Origin: Streptomyces sp. SID8374
Lineage (GTDB): Bacteria > Actinomycetota > Actinomycetes > Streptomycetales > Streptomycetaceae
Length of the DNA: 64,000 bases
Direction of reading: 5' to 3'
Assembly (NCBI RefSeq): GCF_009865135.1
Contig: NZ_WWGH01000001.1
Location: 1,302,001 to 1,366,000 of the forward strand
Positions within the stretch are counted from its first letter, which is position 1. The number at the start of each line of letters is the position of its first letter. The translations under genes were made by a program, and so were the position numbers. Of this stretch, positions 16,585-25,063 are shown piece after piece. A model generated the notes under the pieces. The model saw only the letters and a list, made by a program, of their open reading frames with translations, was not told where the DNA came from and did no database searches.

Positions 16585-17643
16585 TCAGCCCAGCACGTCC
16601 AGCACCCGGTCGACATCCGCCTCCGTGTTGTAGAGGTGGCAGGAGATCCGCAGGTTCCCGGCCGGGGCCGAGACCGCGATCCCGGCCCGGGTGAGCTCGT
16701 CGTGGCGGCCGTCCAGCCCCGGCACGGAGACGATCGCCGACTCCCCCGGCACCACCTTGTGGCCCAGCTCCACCAGCCCTGAGCGCAGCCGGGCGGCGAG
16801 CGAGGTGGCGTGCGCGTACAGCGCGTCGGTGCCGATCTCCGCGAGCAGCGCGAGGGAGTGCTCCGCCCCGTGGTACGAGAGGAAGGCGGGCGGCTCGTCG
16901 AACCCGCGCGCACCGGGCGCGACGCGCTCCAGCGGGCCGTAGTTGCTCGTCCAGGGCGCACCGGCGGCGACCCACCCGGCGAAGAGGTTGGGCAGGGTGG
17001 CCTGCGCCTCCTCGGTCACGGTGAGGAACGACGTACCCCGGGGGCAGAGCAGGTACTTGAAGCCGCCTGTGACGGTGTAGTCGTACGCCCCGGCGTCCAG
17101 CGGGAACCAGCCCGCCGACTGGGTGGCGTCCAGCAGCGTCCGGGCGCCGTGGGCGGCGGCCGCCGCGCGGACGGCGGCGAGGTCGGCGACCCGGCCGTCG
17201 GCCGACTGGACCGAGGAGAAGGCGACGAGCGCGGTGGCGGGCCGTACGGCATCGGCGAGGTCCGCGAGCGGGACGTACCGCATGCGCAGATCGCCCCGGA
17301 GCGCGAACGGGCTGACGACGGAGGCGAACTCCCCCTCGGGCGCGAGGACTTCGGCGCCCGCCGGGAGCGAGGCGGCGATCAGCCCGACATGGACGGTGAC
17401 CGAGCTGCCGGTGGCGACCCGCTCCGGCCGGACCCCGGCGAGCCGGGCGAAGCCGGCCCGGGCCGCCTCCACCGCGTCGAAGCTGCCCGCGCCGATCCGG
17501 CGGCCTGCGGCGTTCTCGTCGGCAAGGGCCTTGACGGCGGCGATGGTGCGGCGGGGCAGCAGTCCCCAGCTGGAGGTGTTGAGGTACGTGACCTCGGGCG
17601 CGAACTCGGCGGCGGCCACCTGGCTGAGCGGAGAGATCGTCAT
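16585..17643 (-). CDS. PLP-dependent class V aminotransferase/desulfurase-fold protein
   Basis: A 352-residue fold-type I PLP enzyme. YLNTSSWGLLPRRTI at the N terminus, the aspartate in TLLDATQSAGWFPLD and the Schiff-base lysine in TGGFKYLLCPRG are visible. These resemble isopenicillin-N epimerase/cysteine desulfurase-like proteins, but no catalytic cysteine loop typical of NifS/SufS is seen. The substrate is unknown. It is convergent with the MarR gene (27 bp between stops) and stands alone. Confidence 0.75.
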   Translation of the reverse strand: MTISPLSQVAAAEFAPEVTYLNTSSWGLLPRRTIAAVKALADENAAGRRIGAGSFDAVEAARAGFARLAGVRPERVATGSSVTVHVGLIAASLPAGAEVLAPEGEFASVVSPFALRGDLRMRYVPLADLADAVRPATALVAFSSVQSADGRVADLAAVRAAAAAHGARTLLDATQSAGWFPLDAGAYDYTVTGGFKYLLCPRGTSFLTVTEEAQATLPNLFAGWVAAGAPWTSNYGPLERVAPGARGFDEPPAFLSYHGAEHSLALLAEIGTDALYAHATSLAARLRSGLVELGHKVVPGESAIVSVPGLDGRHDELTRAGIAVSAPAGNLRISCHLYNTEADVDRVLDVLG

Positions 17644-17730
17644 GCGCCCAGCCTGGAGCCCCCGCGACTCATAGTCAATTGCCGAAATCCGCAGGGCGCA
17701 CCCAAGAAACCCTTATAGCCAGGGCGGGGC

Positions 17731-18447
17731 TCAGCCCTTCGGAACCTCGCACGCGCCATCCGTGTCACAGGCCGCCGCGTCACCGCCGACGGTGGTCAGC
17801 GCGGTGGCCGGGCGGTCCTTCCACGCCTGCTCCAGCGCCTGGACGAAGACCTCCGATGGCTGGCCGCCGGAGATCCCGTACCGCCGGTCGAGGACGAAGA
17901 ACGGCACCGCGTCGGCACCCAGCTCGGACGCCTCGCGCTCATCGGCCCGGACCTCCTCGGCGTACGCCTCGGGGTCGGCGAGCACCGCACGCGCCTCGTC
18001 GGCGTCGAGTCCGGCCTCCACGGCGAGGGCGAGCAGCACCTCGTCGTCGAAGACGGACCGCTCCTCGGCGAAGTTGGCCCGGTAGGCGAGGGTCAGCAGC
18101 TCGTCCTGGCGGCCGCGGGCCTTGGCCAGGTGCAGCAGCCGGTGGATGTCGAAGGTGTTGCCGTGGTCCCGCCCCTCGGTGCGGTAACCGAGCCCCTCGG
18201 CCTGCGCGTTGGCCGCGACGTTGGCCTCCATGCCGGCGGCCTCCTCACGGGTCCGCCCGTACTTGGCGGCCAGCATGTCGATGACCTGCTCGGTCTGGCC
18301 CTTGGCCCGCCCGGGGTCGAGTTCGAAGGAGCGGTGCACGACCTCGACCTGGTCCCGGTGGGCGAACTCGGCGAGCCCCTTCTCGAAGCGGGCCTTGCCG
18401 ATGTAGCACCAGGGACAAGCGATATCGGACCAGATCTCGACGCGCAT
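17731..18447 (-). CDS. DsbA-family oxidoreductase (FrnE-like)
   Basis: A 238-residue cytoplasmic thioredoxin-fold protein without signal peptide. The redox motif CPWC is at residues 11-14 (WSDIACPWCYIGK). GNTFDIHRLLHLAKARG belongs to the inserted helical domain, and AVPFFVLDRRYGISGGQP supplies the cis-proline region. FrnE-like proteins act in thiol redox reactions and in some polyketide pathways. The C-terminal tail contains two extra cysteines (ACDTDGACE). Confidence 0.88.
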   Translation of the reverse strand: MRVEIWSDIACPWCYIGKARFEKGLAEFAHRDQVEVVHRSFELDPGRAKGQTEQVIDMLAAKYGRTREEAAGMEANVAANAQAEGLGYRTEGRDHGNTFDIHRLLHLAKARGRQDELLTLAYRANFAEERSVFDDEVLLALAVEAGLDADEARAVLADPEAYAEEVRADEREASELGADAVPFFVLDRRYGISGGQPSEVFVQALEQAWKDRPATALTTVGGDAAACDTDGACEVPKG

Positions 18448-18570
18448 GACTCTTCTTCTCTCCAGGGGTCGCGGACGGGGTACGGAGGCCGCCGCGCAGG
18501 ACGGACCTCTCGGTCGAACACCGGAGCTGACCTGGTGATTCCCGGGGCCGCCCGTCCTTGCCGGAGCGAT

Positions 18571-20130
18571 TCACGAAGAGAGGGCGCAGCTCTTCGAAGG
18601 CTCGTCCACCGGGATGATGCGGAGCTTGTCCATGGGCATCTTGAGCGCGCCCTTATCGGCGGGGTCCCAGAGCACCGCGGTCCCGGACGCGTCACCGATC
18701 TTCAGATACGGGCGGGAGGGGTGGAACTCCCCTCCGTCGACATGGATGTCATCGGCGGGGCCGATGGGCCGCACGCACACCCACTGCGGGGCGATGCCGA
18801 AGTACGCGTCCACGGCCTTTCCCGATGCCGCCGCCTGCACCGCACCGGCCCCGGCACGGGCGGCTGTCTGGAGCCCGAAGTTCCAGGCGCCGTTCAGCAG
18901 CAACACCACCGCGAAGAAGCCGAGGAGGGTGTAGCCGACCCATCGGTCGCGTACGCACCAGTGGAGATGCTGCATATAGCCGAGCCCGGCCAGGGCGATC
19001 AGCCAGAGGTTGACCGCGAGCCCCAGCCTGACCGTGGCGATGAGCTGCCAGAGCCTCGGAATCTCCACGTCCTCGAGGTTCAGGCCGAAAGCGTCCAGAT
19101 AGAGCGCGTGGAGCCCCAGGCCCAGGGAGGGGAAGAACCCCAGGGCGAGCGGCAGCACCGCGGGAAGCAGCCAGGGGGCGACGACGCGCCAGCTCCACTG
19201 GCGTACCAGCAGGCGGATCCCTGTGAAGACCACATAGCCGGAGGCGACGAGCACCAGGCCCAGGGCTCCCGGGGGCGCACCGGGCCCCCCGGAGGATTCG
19301 ATCTTGGTCCCGACGGCGGCCATGACCACGCCGAGCGCCAGGGTCGCTCCCAGGGCGGCCCCGGGCTTGCCGGGCAGGATCCGGGTCAGCCAGTGGGCGG
19401 CCAGCCCCAGGGCCGTCACCGCCATCACGCCCAGCACCCACCAGGCCGCAAGGCCCTGCGGCCAGAGGCGGGCGATCAGCGACGAGGTGATCATGAGGGC
19501 CGCCGCCGCGTGGCAGAGCTTGACGATGTCGCGGGCCTCTCCCCGCCGCCTCCCGATCACGGCCCCGGGGTCCGGGTCCGGAGTCGCCATGGGCCGGCGC
19601 ACCGTCACGCGCGGCGAGGGGATGACCGAGCCCGGCAGCGTACGCGTGGCGAGCTCCTCGGCGCGCGAGCGGGACAGGGCGGAGATATGACGCCCCGTCC
19701 GGTAGGGCGCGAGCCGCTCCGCGCACCACCGCCGGACCCGCCTCTGCCACCGCGCCCGACGCGTCGGAGGGCTCACCGGAGGATCATCGGCCGCCGGGCG
19801 CTCGTAGGCGAACCAGACCGGCCGGTCCTCGGGGTCCCTGACCACGAGGTCGGTGACCTCCACGTTGAGATCGAGCTGCAACTCGTCCCCCACCACCTCG
19901 ATGCGCTCCCGTGCTCCGCGCCGGGCGTTGACCCGGCTGCCGGGGAAGCGGCACTCCAGCAGATAGCGGGTCGTGCGTGCGGTCAGCGCCGTGGAGGGCC
20001 CGCCCTCCTTCTGGAGGATCGGCCACCTTCTCTCCCGCAGCGCCTGCTCGAAGTCGTCGCACTCCGTCGTCGTTCCCAGCAGCTCCACCACGGCTATCGC
20101 CCGCTGGTCGAATTTCAGCGTCGCCGACAC
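18571..20130 (-). CDS. Conserved multi-pass membrane protein of unknown function
   Basis: I do not recognise the function of this 519-residue protein. The first roughly 120 residues look like a folded cytoplasmic domain (LKFDQRAIAVVELLGTTTE). A basic proline-rich linker follows to about residue 200. Then come about seven hydrophobic segments (for example AAHWLTRILPG, LGATLALGVVMAAVG, YVVFTGIRLLV, WLLPAVLPLALGFF, LGLAVNLWLIALAGLGYM, VGYTLLGFFAVVLLLNGAW). A soluble C-terminal tail ends in PADKGALKMPMDKLRIIP. It is followed by a DUF1349 gene-like unit upstream and lies alone on the minus strand. Confidence 0.6.
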   Translation of the reverse strand: MSATLKFDQRAIAVVELLGTTTECDDFEQALRERRWPILQKEGGPSTALTARTTRYLLECRFPGSRVNARRGARERIEVVGDELQLDLNVEVTDLVVRDPEDRPVWFAYERPAADDPPVSPPTRRARWQRRVRRWCAERLAPYRTGRHISALSRSRAEELATRTLPGSVIPSPRVTVRRPMATPDPDPGAVIGRRRGEARDIVKLCHAAAALMITSSLIARLWPQGLAAWWVLGVMAVTALGLAAHWLTRILPGKPGAALGATLALGVVMAAVGTKIESSGGPGAPPGALGLVLVASGYVVFTGIRLLVRQWSWRVVAPWLLPAVLPLALGFFPSLGLGLHALYLDAFGLNLEDVEIPRLWQLIATVRLGLAVNLWLIALAGLGYMQHLHWCVRDRWVGYTLLGFFAVVLLLNGAWNFGLQTAARAGAGAVQAAASGKAVDAYFGIAPQWVCVRPIGPADDIHVDGGEFHPSRPYLKIGDASGTAVLWDPADKGALKMPMDKLRIIPVDEPSKSCALSS

Positions 20131-20178
20131 AGGCCGGCCCCCCGTTCTCTCTCCGACGTTCTCTCTCCGAGTTGTCCG

Positions 20179-20790
20179 TCACCGCCCGTCGCGCAGGTCC
20201 TCCACTCCCCCGGCCAGGAACGCGATCCGGTCGAAGACCGCCCCGCAGCCCTCGCCGGTCGGAGACTGCACCAGGAAGCCTGCCCGGGCGGCGGCGCGCT
20301 GCTCGGCCGTGCCCAGGGTGAAGACGCGGACGAAGGTCCAGGTCTCGCCGTCGGCGGAGGCGTGGAAGGCGTAGGCGTTGCCGATGCGGCTGAGGCGGAG
20401 CCAGCAGACGCCCGCCTCCACCACGAACGCGTTGGCGTCGTCGGAGTGGCCCCGGGTCACGACGCTGCACACGGTCGCCAGGCCGGAGGAGTGCTCCAGG
20501 CAGAGCTTGGCCCAGTCCCGGTCCCCGACATGGAGATACAGCGCCCCGGCGTCACCCGCCGCGGCCAGCCCGGGGCGGACGCGGGCGAGGAGCCGGAAGT
20601 CGCCGTCCCCCACCGCCCCGAGCAGGCGTGGCGCGTCGGAGGCCGGGTCGAGGGAGGTGCCGGACGGCGGCACGAAGAGGTCCTGGCCGGGGCCCGCGCG
20701 GCCGGTCAGGACGGAGTCGGCGTGGGTCCAGCGGCCGTCGGGGCCCGAGGGTTCCAGGGCGAAGGGGAGTCCGTCCAGGTGGAGGGTCAT
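20179..20790 (-). CDS. DUF1349 (concanavalin-like beta-sandwich) protein
   Basis: A 203-residue soluble protein with the DUF1349 pattern: LLARVRPGLAAAGDAGALYLHVGDRDWAKLCLE followed by VCWLRLSRIGNAYAFHASADGETW and GFLVQSPTGEGCGAVFDRI. The fold resembles a lectin/glucanase jelly roll; substrate unknown. The annotated ATG 20790 lies inside the first unit of a 29-30-bp tandem repeat, and each upstream unit carries its own ATG/GTG, so the true start is uncertain. It lies downstream of the aldehyde dehydrogenase on the same strand. Confidence 0.75.
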   Translation of the reverse strand: MTLHLDGLPFALEPSGPDGRWTHADSVLTGRAGPGQDLFVPPSGTSLDPASDAPRLLGAVGDGDFRLLARVRPGLAAAGDAGALYLHVGDRDWAKLCLEHSSGLATVCSVVTRGHSDDANAFVVEAGVCWLRLSRIGNAYAFHASADGETWTFVRVFTLGTAEQRAAARAGFLVQSPTGEGCGAVFDRIAFLAGGVEDLRDGR

Positions 20791-20965
20791 GGCCGGAGTC
20801 CGTCCAGGTGCGGGGTCACGGTCGGAGTCCGGGTCCAGGTGCGGGTCATGCGGGGCATCCGTCCAGGTGCGGGGTCATGTTCGGCGTGGGTCCAGGTGGA
20901 AGGGGCGTGCTCGGCGACCGTCCCCCGTGCGGGGTCATGCGGGGCGGCCGTCCACGCGGCGGGGC
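20768..20965 (-). repeat. 29-30-bp degenerate tandem repeat, about 6.5 copies, between two genes
   Basis: Units begin near 20768, 20797, 20826, 20856, 20885, 20915 and 20945 (plus coordinates), sharing the core GTCCAGGTGCGGGGTCA. Read on the minus strand, most copies start with ATG or GTG followed by ACCC-CAC-CTGGAC, encoding MT(L/P)HLDG. The array begins within the DUF1349 start and ends inside the last codons of the aldehyde dehydrogenase. Confidence 0.85.
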
Positions 20966-22455
20966 AGGGACAGGGGGTTGGCCTCGCGGAGTTCCGGTGG
21001 GAGGAGGGGGTCGGGGGTGCTCTGGTACGTCACCGGGCGCAGCCAGCGTTCGATGGCCGTCGCGCCGACCGAGGTTGAGGGGGAGGTGGTGGCGGGGTAG
21101 GGGCCGCCGTGGTGCTGGGCGGGGGCGACGGCGACGCCGGTCGGCCAGCCGTTGACCAGGATGCGCCCGGCGAGCGGGGTGAGGGCGGTGAGGAGCCCGG
21201 CCGCCGCCGGGTCGTCGCCCTCCGTCGCGGTCTGGAGGGTGGCGGTGAGGTTGCCGGGGAGCCGGGCGAGTACGGCGGCGGCCTCGTCCTCGGATCCGTA
21301 GCGCGCGATCACGGTGACCGGGCCGAAGCACTCCTCCAGGAGCGCGTCGTGCGGGCCCTCGGCGGTGAGGTGGGCGGCCGGGACGGTCAGGAATCCGGCC
21401 GAGACGGTGTGTTCGCCGGCCGCACCGGGGGTGACGGGGGTTTCGACGTCGGGGAGTGCGGCCCGTTCGCGTACACCGGCGAGGAAGGCGTCCCGCATCC
21501 GGTGGTCCAGCATCACGCCGGAGCCTGCGGAACTGACCGTCTCGGTGAGGGCCTCGACCAGCCGGTCGCCCGCGTCGCCGTCCGGGACGAGGACGAAGCC
21601 GGGCTTGGTGCAGAACTGGCCGACGCCCAGGGTCATGGAGGCGCCGAGCCCCGTGCCGATCTCCGGGGAACGCCCGGCGGCGGCCGCCTCGGTGACCACG
21701 ACCGGGTTGAGCGAGCCGAGTTCGCCGTGGAAGGGGATGGGGGTGGGGCGGGCGGCCGCCGCGTCGAACAGGGCGCGGCCGCCGCGTACGGAACCGGTGA
21801 AGCCCGCCGCGCCGACCAGCGGGTGGCGGACCAGTTCCACACCCGCGTCGAAGCCGTGGACCAGGGTCACCACGTCCTCGGGCAGCCCGGTGCGGGCGGC
21901 GGCGCGGCGGAGCACCGAGGCGCAGAGCTCGGAGGTGGCCGGGTGGCCGGGGTGCGCCTTGATGACGACCGGGCAGCCCGCAGCGAGGGCGCTGGCGGTG
22001 TCGCCGCCGGGGACGGAGAAGGCGAGCGGGAAGTTGCTCGCCGCGTAGACGGCGACGACCCCGAGCGGGATCTTCCAGCGGCGCAGGTCGGGCCAGGGCG
22101 GGGTGCGGGAGCCGTCCTCGTGGTCGATGCGGATGTCGAGGTAGGCGCCCTCGTCGACGACCTCCGCGAAGGCCCTCAACTGGGCTGCTGTGCGGGCGAG
22201 TTCCCCGGTGAGCCGGGACGGGCCGAGGGCGGTCTCCGCGTCGGCGGCCTCGATGATGTGCGCGCCGGATCCCTCCAGCAGCTCCGCCGCCGTACGCAGG
22301 AACGCGGCGCGTGCCGTGCGGTCGGCCAGGGCGTCGCGTACGGCGTGGGCCGCCCGGACCGCACGGTCGACCTCCTCGGCGGTAGCTTCCACGGCGACCT
22401 GTTCGCGCGGGTTCCCGCTTCGGGGGTCGACACTCCAGACTGGTGCTGCGCTCAC
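20935..22455 (-). CDS. 2,5-dioxovalerate (alpha-ketoglutaric semialdehyde) dehydrogenase
   Basis: A 506-residue aldehyde dehydrogenase. GTG 22455 (MSAAPVWSVDPRSG) sits behind GAGGGG; the frame is open far upstream without family sequence. Catalytic Glu245 lies in FHGELGSLNP and nucleophile Cys282 in GVGQFCTKPG. FTGSVRGGRALFDAAAARP and the C-terminal pattern GWPTGVAVAPAQHHGGPYPAT are typical of the KGSADH branch that oxidises 2,5-dioxopentanoate to 2-oxoglutarate in sugar-acid and hydroxyproline breakdown. It diverges from an IclR regulator. A dehydratase for the preceding step lies 13 kb away at 35866. Confidence 0.88.
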   Translation of the reverse strand: MSAAPVWSVDPRSGNPREQVAVEATAEEVDRAVRAAHAVRDALADRTARAAFLRTAAELLEGSGAHIIEAADAETALGPSRLTGELARTAAQLRAFAEVVDEGAYLDIRIDHEDGSRTPPWPDLRRWKIPLGVVAVYAASNFPLAFSVPGGDTASALAAGCPVVIKAHPGHPATSELCASVLRRAAARTGLPEDVVTLVHGFDAGVELVRHPLVGAAGFTGSVRGGRALFDAAAARPTPIPFHGELGSLNPVVVTEAAAAGRSPEIGTGLGASMTLGVGQFCTKPGFVLVPDGDAGDRLVEALTETVSSAGSGVMLDHRMRDAFLAGVRERAALPDVETPVTPGAAGEHTVSAGFLTVPAAHLTAEGPHDALLEECFGPVTVIARYGSEDEAAAVLARLPGNLTATLQTATEGDDPAAAGLLTALTPLAGRILVNGWPTGVAVAPAQHHGGPYPATTSPSTSVGATAIERWLRPVTYQSTPDPLLPPELREANPLSLPRRVDGRPA

Positions 22456-22498
22456 CGTGATTCCCCTCAGTCCTGGAACACCACCCAGAAGCGTTCGG

Positions 22499-22509
22499 TA
22501 TTCTGAACA
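22499..22509. promoter_or_regulatory. Candidate operator in the dehydrogenase/iclR promoter
   Basis: TATTCTGAACA lies in the 177-bp divergent promoter and nearly matches TATTCATGAACA upstream of the 5-dehydro-4-deoxyglucarate dehydratase gene (36878-36889). It overlaps interleaved GTTC/GAAC half-sites (22493-22515). It is a weak candidate for the IclR binding site. Confidence 0.35.
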
Positions 22510-22632
22510 GAGTTCCCGATCGTGAATGTGCTCGGACTCTATTTCCGGGCCTTCCGTGTTGGCAATCCATGGTGGCGAGCTTTCCGGGCCCGGAGCCCAA
22601 GGCCGAAGCAGCCGAAGAAGGAGCGTGGGGCG

Positions 22633-23403
22633 ATGTCGGTCGCCGAGTCCGGTGGGGCACAGGTCAAGTCCGCGGTACGGACGGTGGAGCTGCTCGAATA
22701 CTTCGCGGGCCGCCCCGGCATGCACTCGCTCGCCGCCGTCCAGGAGGCCGTGGGCTACCCGAAGTCCAGCCTCTACATGCTGCTGCGCACCCTGGTGGAG
22801 CTCGGCTGGGTGGAGACGGACGCGACGGGCACGCGGTACGGGATCGGGGTGCGGGCCCTGCTGGTGGGCACCTCCTACATCGACGGCGACGAGGTCGTGG
22901 CCGCCGCCCGCCCCACCCTGGACCGGCTCTCCGACGACACCACGGAGACCATCCACCTGGCCCGCCTCGACGGCACGAACGTGGTCTACCTCGCCACCCG
23001 CCAGTCCCAGCACTATCTGCGCCCCTTCACCCGTGTCGGCCGCCGGCTGCCCGCCCACTCCACCTCGCTCGGCAAGGCCCTGCTGGCCACCCACAGCGAC
23101 GAGCAGGTCCGCAAGCTGCTCCCCGAGACGCTCCCCGCGCTGACCGAACACACCATCACCGACCGCGAGAAGCTCATCGAGGAGCTGCACCTGGTCCGCG
23201 AGCAGGGCTACGCGGTGGACCGCGAGGAGAACACCCTCGGCCTGCGCTGCTTCGGCGTGGCCATCCCCTACCGCACGCCCGCCCGCGACGCGATCAGCTG
23301 CTCGGTCCCGGTAGCCCGCCTCACCCCCGGCCACGAACAGACGGTTAAGGACGCCCTGCTGGACGCCCGCGACCGGCTCACGCTGGCCACGCGGAGGCTG
23401 TAA
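22633..23403 (+). CDS. IclR-family transcriptional regulator
   Basis: A 256-residue regulator. ATG 22633 (MSVAESGG) follows AAGGAG. The winged helix-turn-helix is AVQEAVGYPKSSLYMLLRTLVELGWVE, followed by the IclR effector domain with RLPAHSTSLGKALLA and GYAVDREENTLGLRCFGVAI. IclR proteins commonly control sugar-acid and aromatic catabolism. Here the divergent 2,5-dioxovalerate dehydrogenase is the likely target. Confidence 0.88.
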   Translation: MSVAESGGAQVKSAVRTVELLEYFAGRPGMHSLAAVQEAVGYPKSSLYMLLRTLVELGWVETDATGTRYGIGVRALLVGTSYIDGDEVVAAARPTLDRLSDDTTETIHLARLDGTNVVYLATRQSQHYLRPFTRVGRRLPAHSTSLGKALLATHSDEQVRKLLPETLPALTEHTITDREKLIEELHLVREQGYAVDREENTLGLRCFGVAIPYRTPARDAISCSVPVARLTPGHEQTVKDALLDARDRLTLATRRL

Positions 23404-23515
23404 GTCCGCCCGGCCCCCGGCCCAGGCGTCACAGCCTTGTGGGCCGCGTGAGAAATCGGTGAGAAGCGGCACAACCGGGAACGGGCGGAACGCCCCCGCT
23501 CGTCCCTCCAGCGGG

Positions 23516-24967
23516 ATGAACAAGACAATCAGGCGCGCTTCGGTCTTCTGCCTGCTCATGGTGCTCGCCCTGCTGGTGCGGGCGACCTGGGTGCAGGGCT
23601 ACCAGGCCAAGGCGCTCGCAGACGACGAGCACAACCGGCGGAACACCATCGCGCAGTACGCGCAGCCGCTCGGGGACATCATCGTGGCCGGTTCGCCGGT
23701 CACCGGATCGAAGGGGACCAGTGGCGGCGACCTCCGGTACAAGAGGACCTACACGCAGGGCGAGCTCTACGCGGCCGTGACGGGCTACAGCTCGCAGGCG
23801 TACGGGGCGACCCAGCTCGAAGGCATCTACAGCGGTGTCCTGGACGGCACGGACAACCGCCTGAAGAACCCGGCCGACCTGATCACCGGCAAGCAGGCCG
23901 CCCCGGGCAACGTCCTCACCACGATCGACCCGGGCGTCCAGAAGGCGGCGTACGAGGCGCTCGGCGACGACAAGGGCGCGGCCGTGGCCATCGACCCGAA
24001 GAGCGGCCGCATCCTGGGCATGGTCTCCACGCCCTCGTACGACCCCTCCGACATCAGCGGTACGGACAACGGCGACGCCTGGAAGAAGCTGCTGGACGAC
24101 AAGGAGAAACCGCTGGTCAACCGGGCGCTGCGGCAGCCGCTGGCGCCGGGTTCCACGTTCAAGCTGGTGGTCGCGGCGGCGGCGCTGGAGAACGGTCTCT
24201 ACGGCTCCGTCGACGAGGCGACCGACAGCCCCGACCCGTACACCCTCCCCGGCACCCGTACGGTCCTGCGCAACGAGAACGCCTCCGCCCCCTGCGAGAA
24301 CGCGACCCTGCGCACCGCGCTGCGTTACTCCTGCAACAACGTCTTCGCCAAGGTGGCCGCCGACCTCGGCCAGGACAAGGTGAAGGAGATGGCCGACGCG
24401 TTCGGCTTCGACACCAAGAAGCTGGACGTCCCCGTGCGGGCCGCCGAGAGCGTCTACCCGACCGGCATGGACAAGGCGCAGACCGCGCTGACGGGCATCG
24501 GCCAGTTCGAGGTCACCGCGACCCCGCTCCAGATGGCGATGGTCACCGCGGCCCTCGCCAACGGCGGTGAGCTCGCCGCCCCGCACATGGTCTCGTCGGT
24601 GACCGACGGGGACGGCTCCACGCTGGAGGAGACCGAGGACGGGAAGACGGAGCGGGTCGTGAAGGAGTCCACCGCCGAGCAGCTGCGCAGCGCGATGGTG
24701 ACCGTCGTCGAGGAGGGCACCGGCACCAACGCGAGGATCGCCGGGGCCGAGGTCGGCGGAAAGACAGGGACCGCGCAGAACGGCGTGGACAACAGCAATA
24801 CCCCGTACGCCTGGTTCACCTCGTACGCCAAGGACGACAGCAGCGGCAAGGAGGTCGCCGTCGCCGTGATCGTCGAGGACTCCGGCTCGGCGCGCTCCGA
24901 GGTCAGCGGCAACGGCCTGGCAGCGCCGATCGCGCAGAAGATGATGAAGGCGGCGCTGGAGCGGTGA
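23516..24967 (+). CDS. Class B penicillin-binding protein (PbpA-like transpeptidase)
   Basis: A 483-residue membrane-anchored peptidoglycan transpeptidase. One N-terminal helix (residues about 8-22) anchors it. The dimerisation module spans about 40-130 (NTIAQYAQPLGDIIVAG), and the transpeptidase domain follows. Active-site motifs are STFK (Ser213-Lys216), SCN (272-274) and KTGT (416-419). ATG 23516 was chosen for the conserved MNKTIRR start. The usual neighbour FtsW/RodA is absent, so this is a stand-alone paralogue. It is convergent with the purine permease. Confidence 0.9.
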   Translation: MNKTIRRASVFCLLMVLALLVRATWVQGYQAKALADDEHNRRNTIAQYAQPLGDIIVAGSPVTGSKGTSGGDLRYKRTYTQGELYAAVTGYSSQAYGATQLEGIYSGVLDGTDNRLKNPADLITGKQAAPGNVLTTIDPGVQKAAYEALGDDKGAAVAIDPKSGRILGMVSTPSYDPSDISGTDNGDAWKKLLDDKEKPLVNRALRQPLAPGSTFKLVVAAAALENGLYGSVDEATDSPDPYTLPGTRTVLRNENASAPCENATLRTALRYSCNNVFAKVAADLGQDKVKEMADAFGFDTKKLDVPVRAAESVYPTGMDKAQTALTGIGQFEVTATPLQMAMVTAALANGGELAAPHMVSSVTDGDGSTLEETEDGKTERVVKESTAEQLRSAMVTVVEEGTGTNARIAGAEVGGKTGTAQNGVDNSNTPYAWFTSYAKDDSSGKEVAVAVIVEDSGSARSEVSGNGLAAPIAQKMMKAALER

Positions 24968-25063
24968 GCCGCGGGGGGGGGACGGGACCACGGGGGGCGG
25001 GCGCCGATGATCGTACGAATCGGCCCCGCCCCCTCGGTCCCGGCCCCCTCCCGTCCGGCGTCG

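Noticed and set aside
16585..17643. Cysteine desulfurase (second SufS/IscS)
   Set aside because: The PLP motifs fit the class V family, but the catalytic-cysteine loop of desulfurases is not seen.
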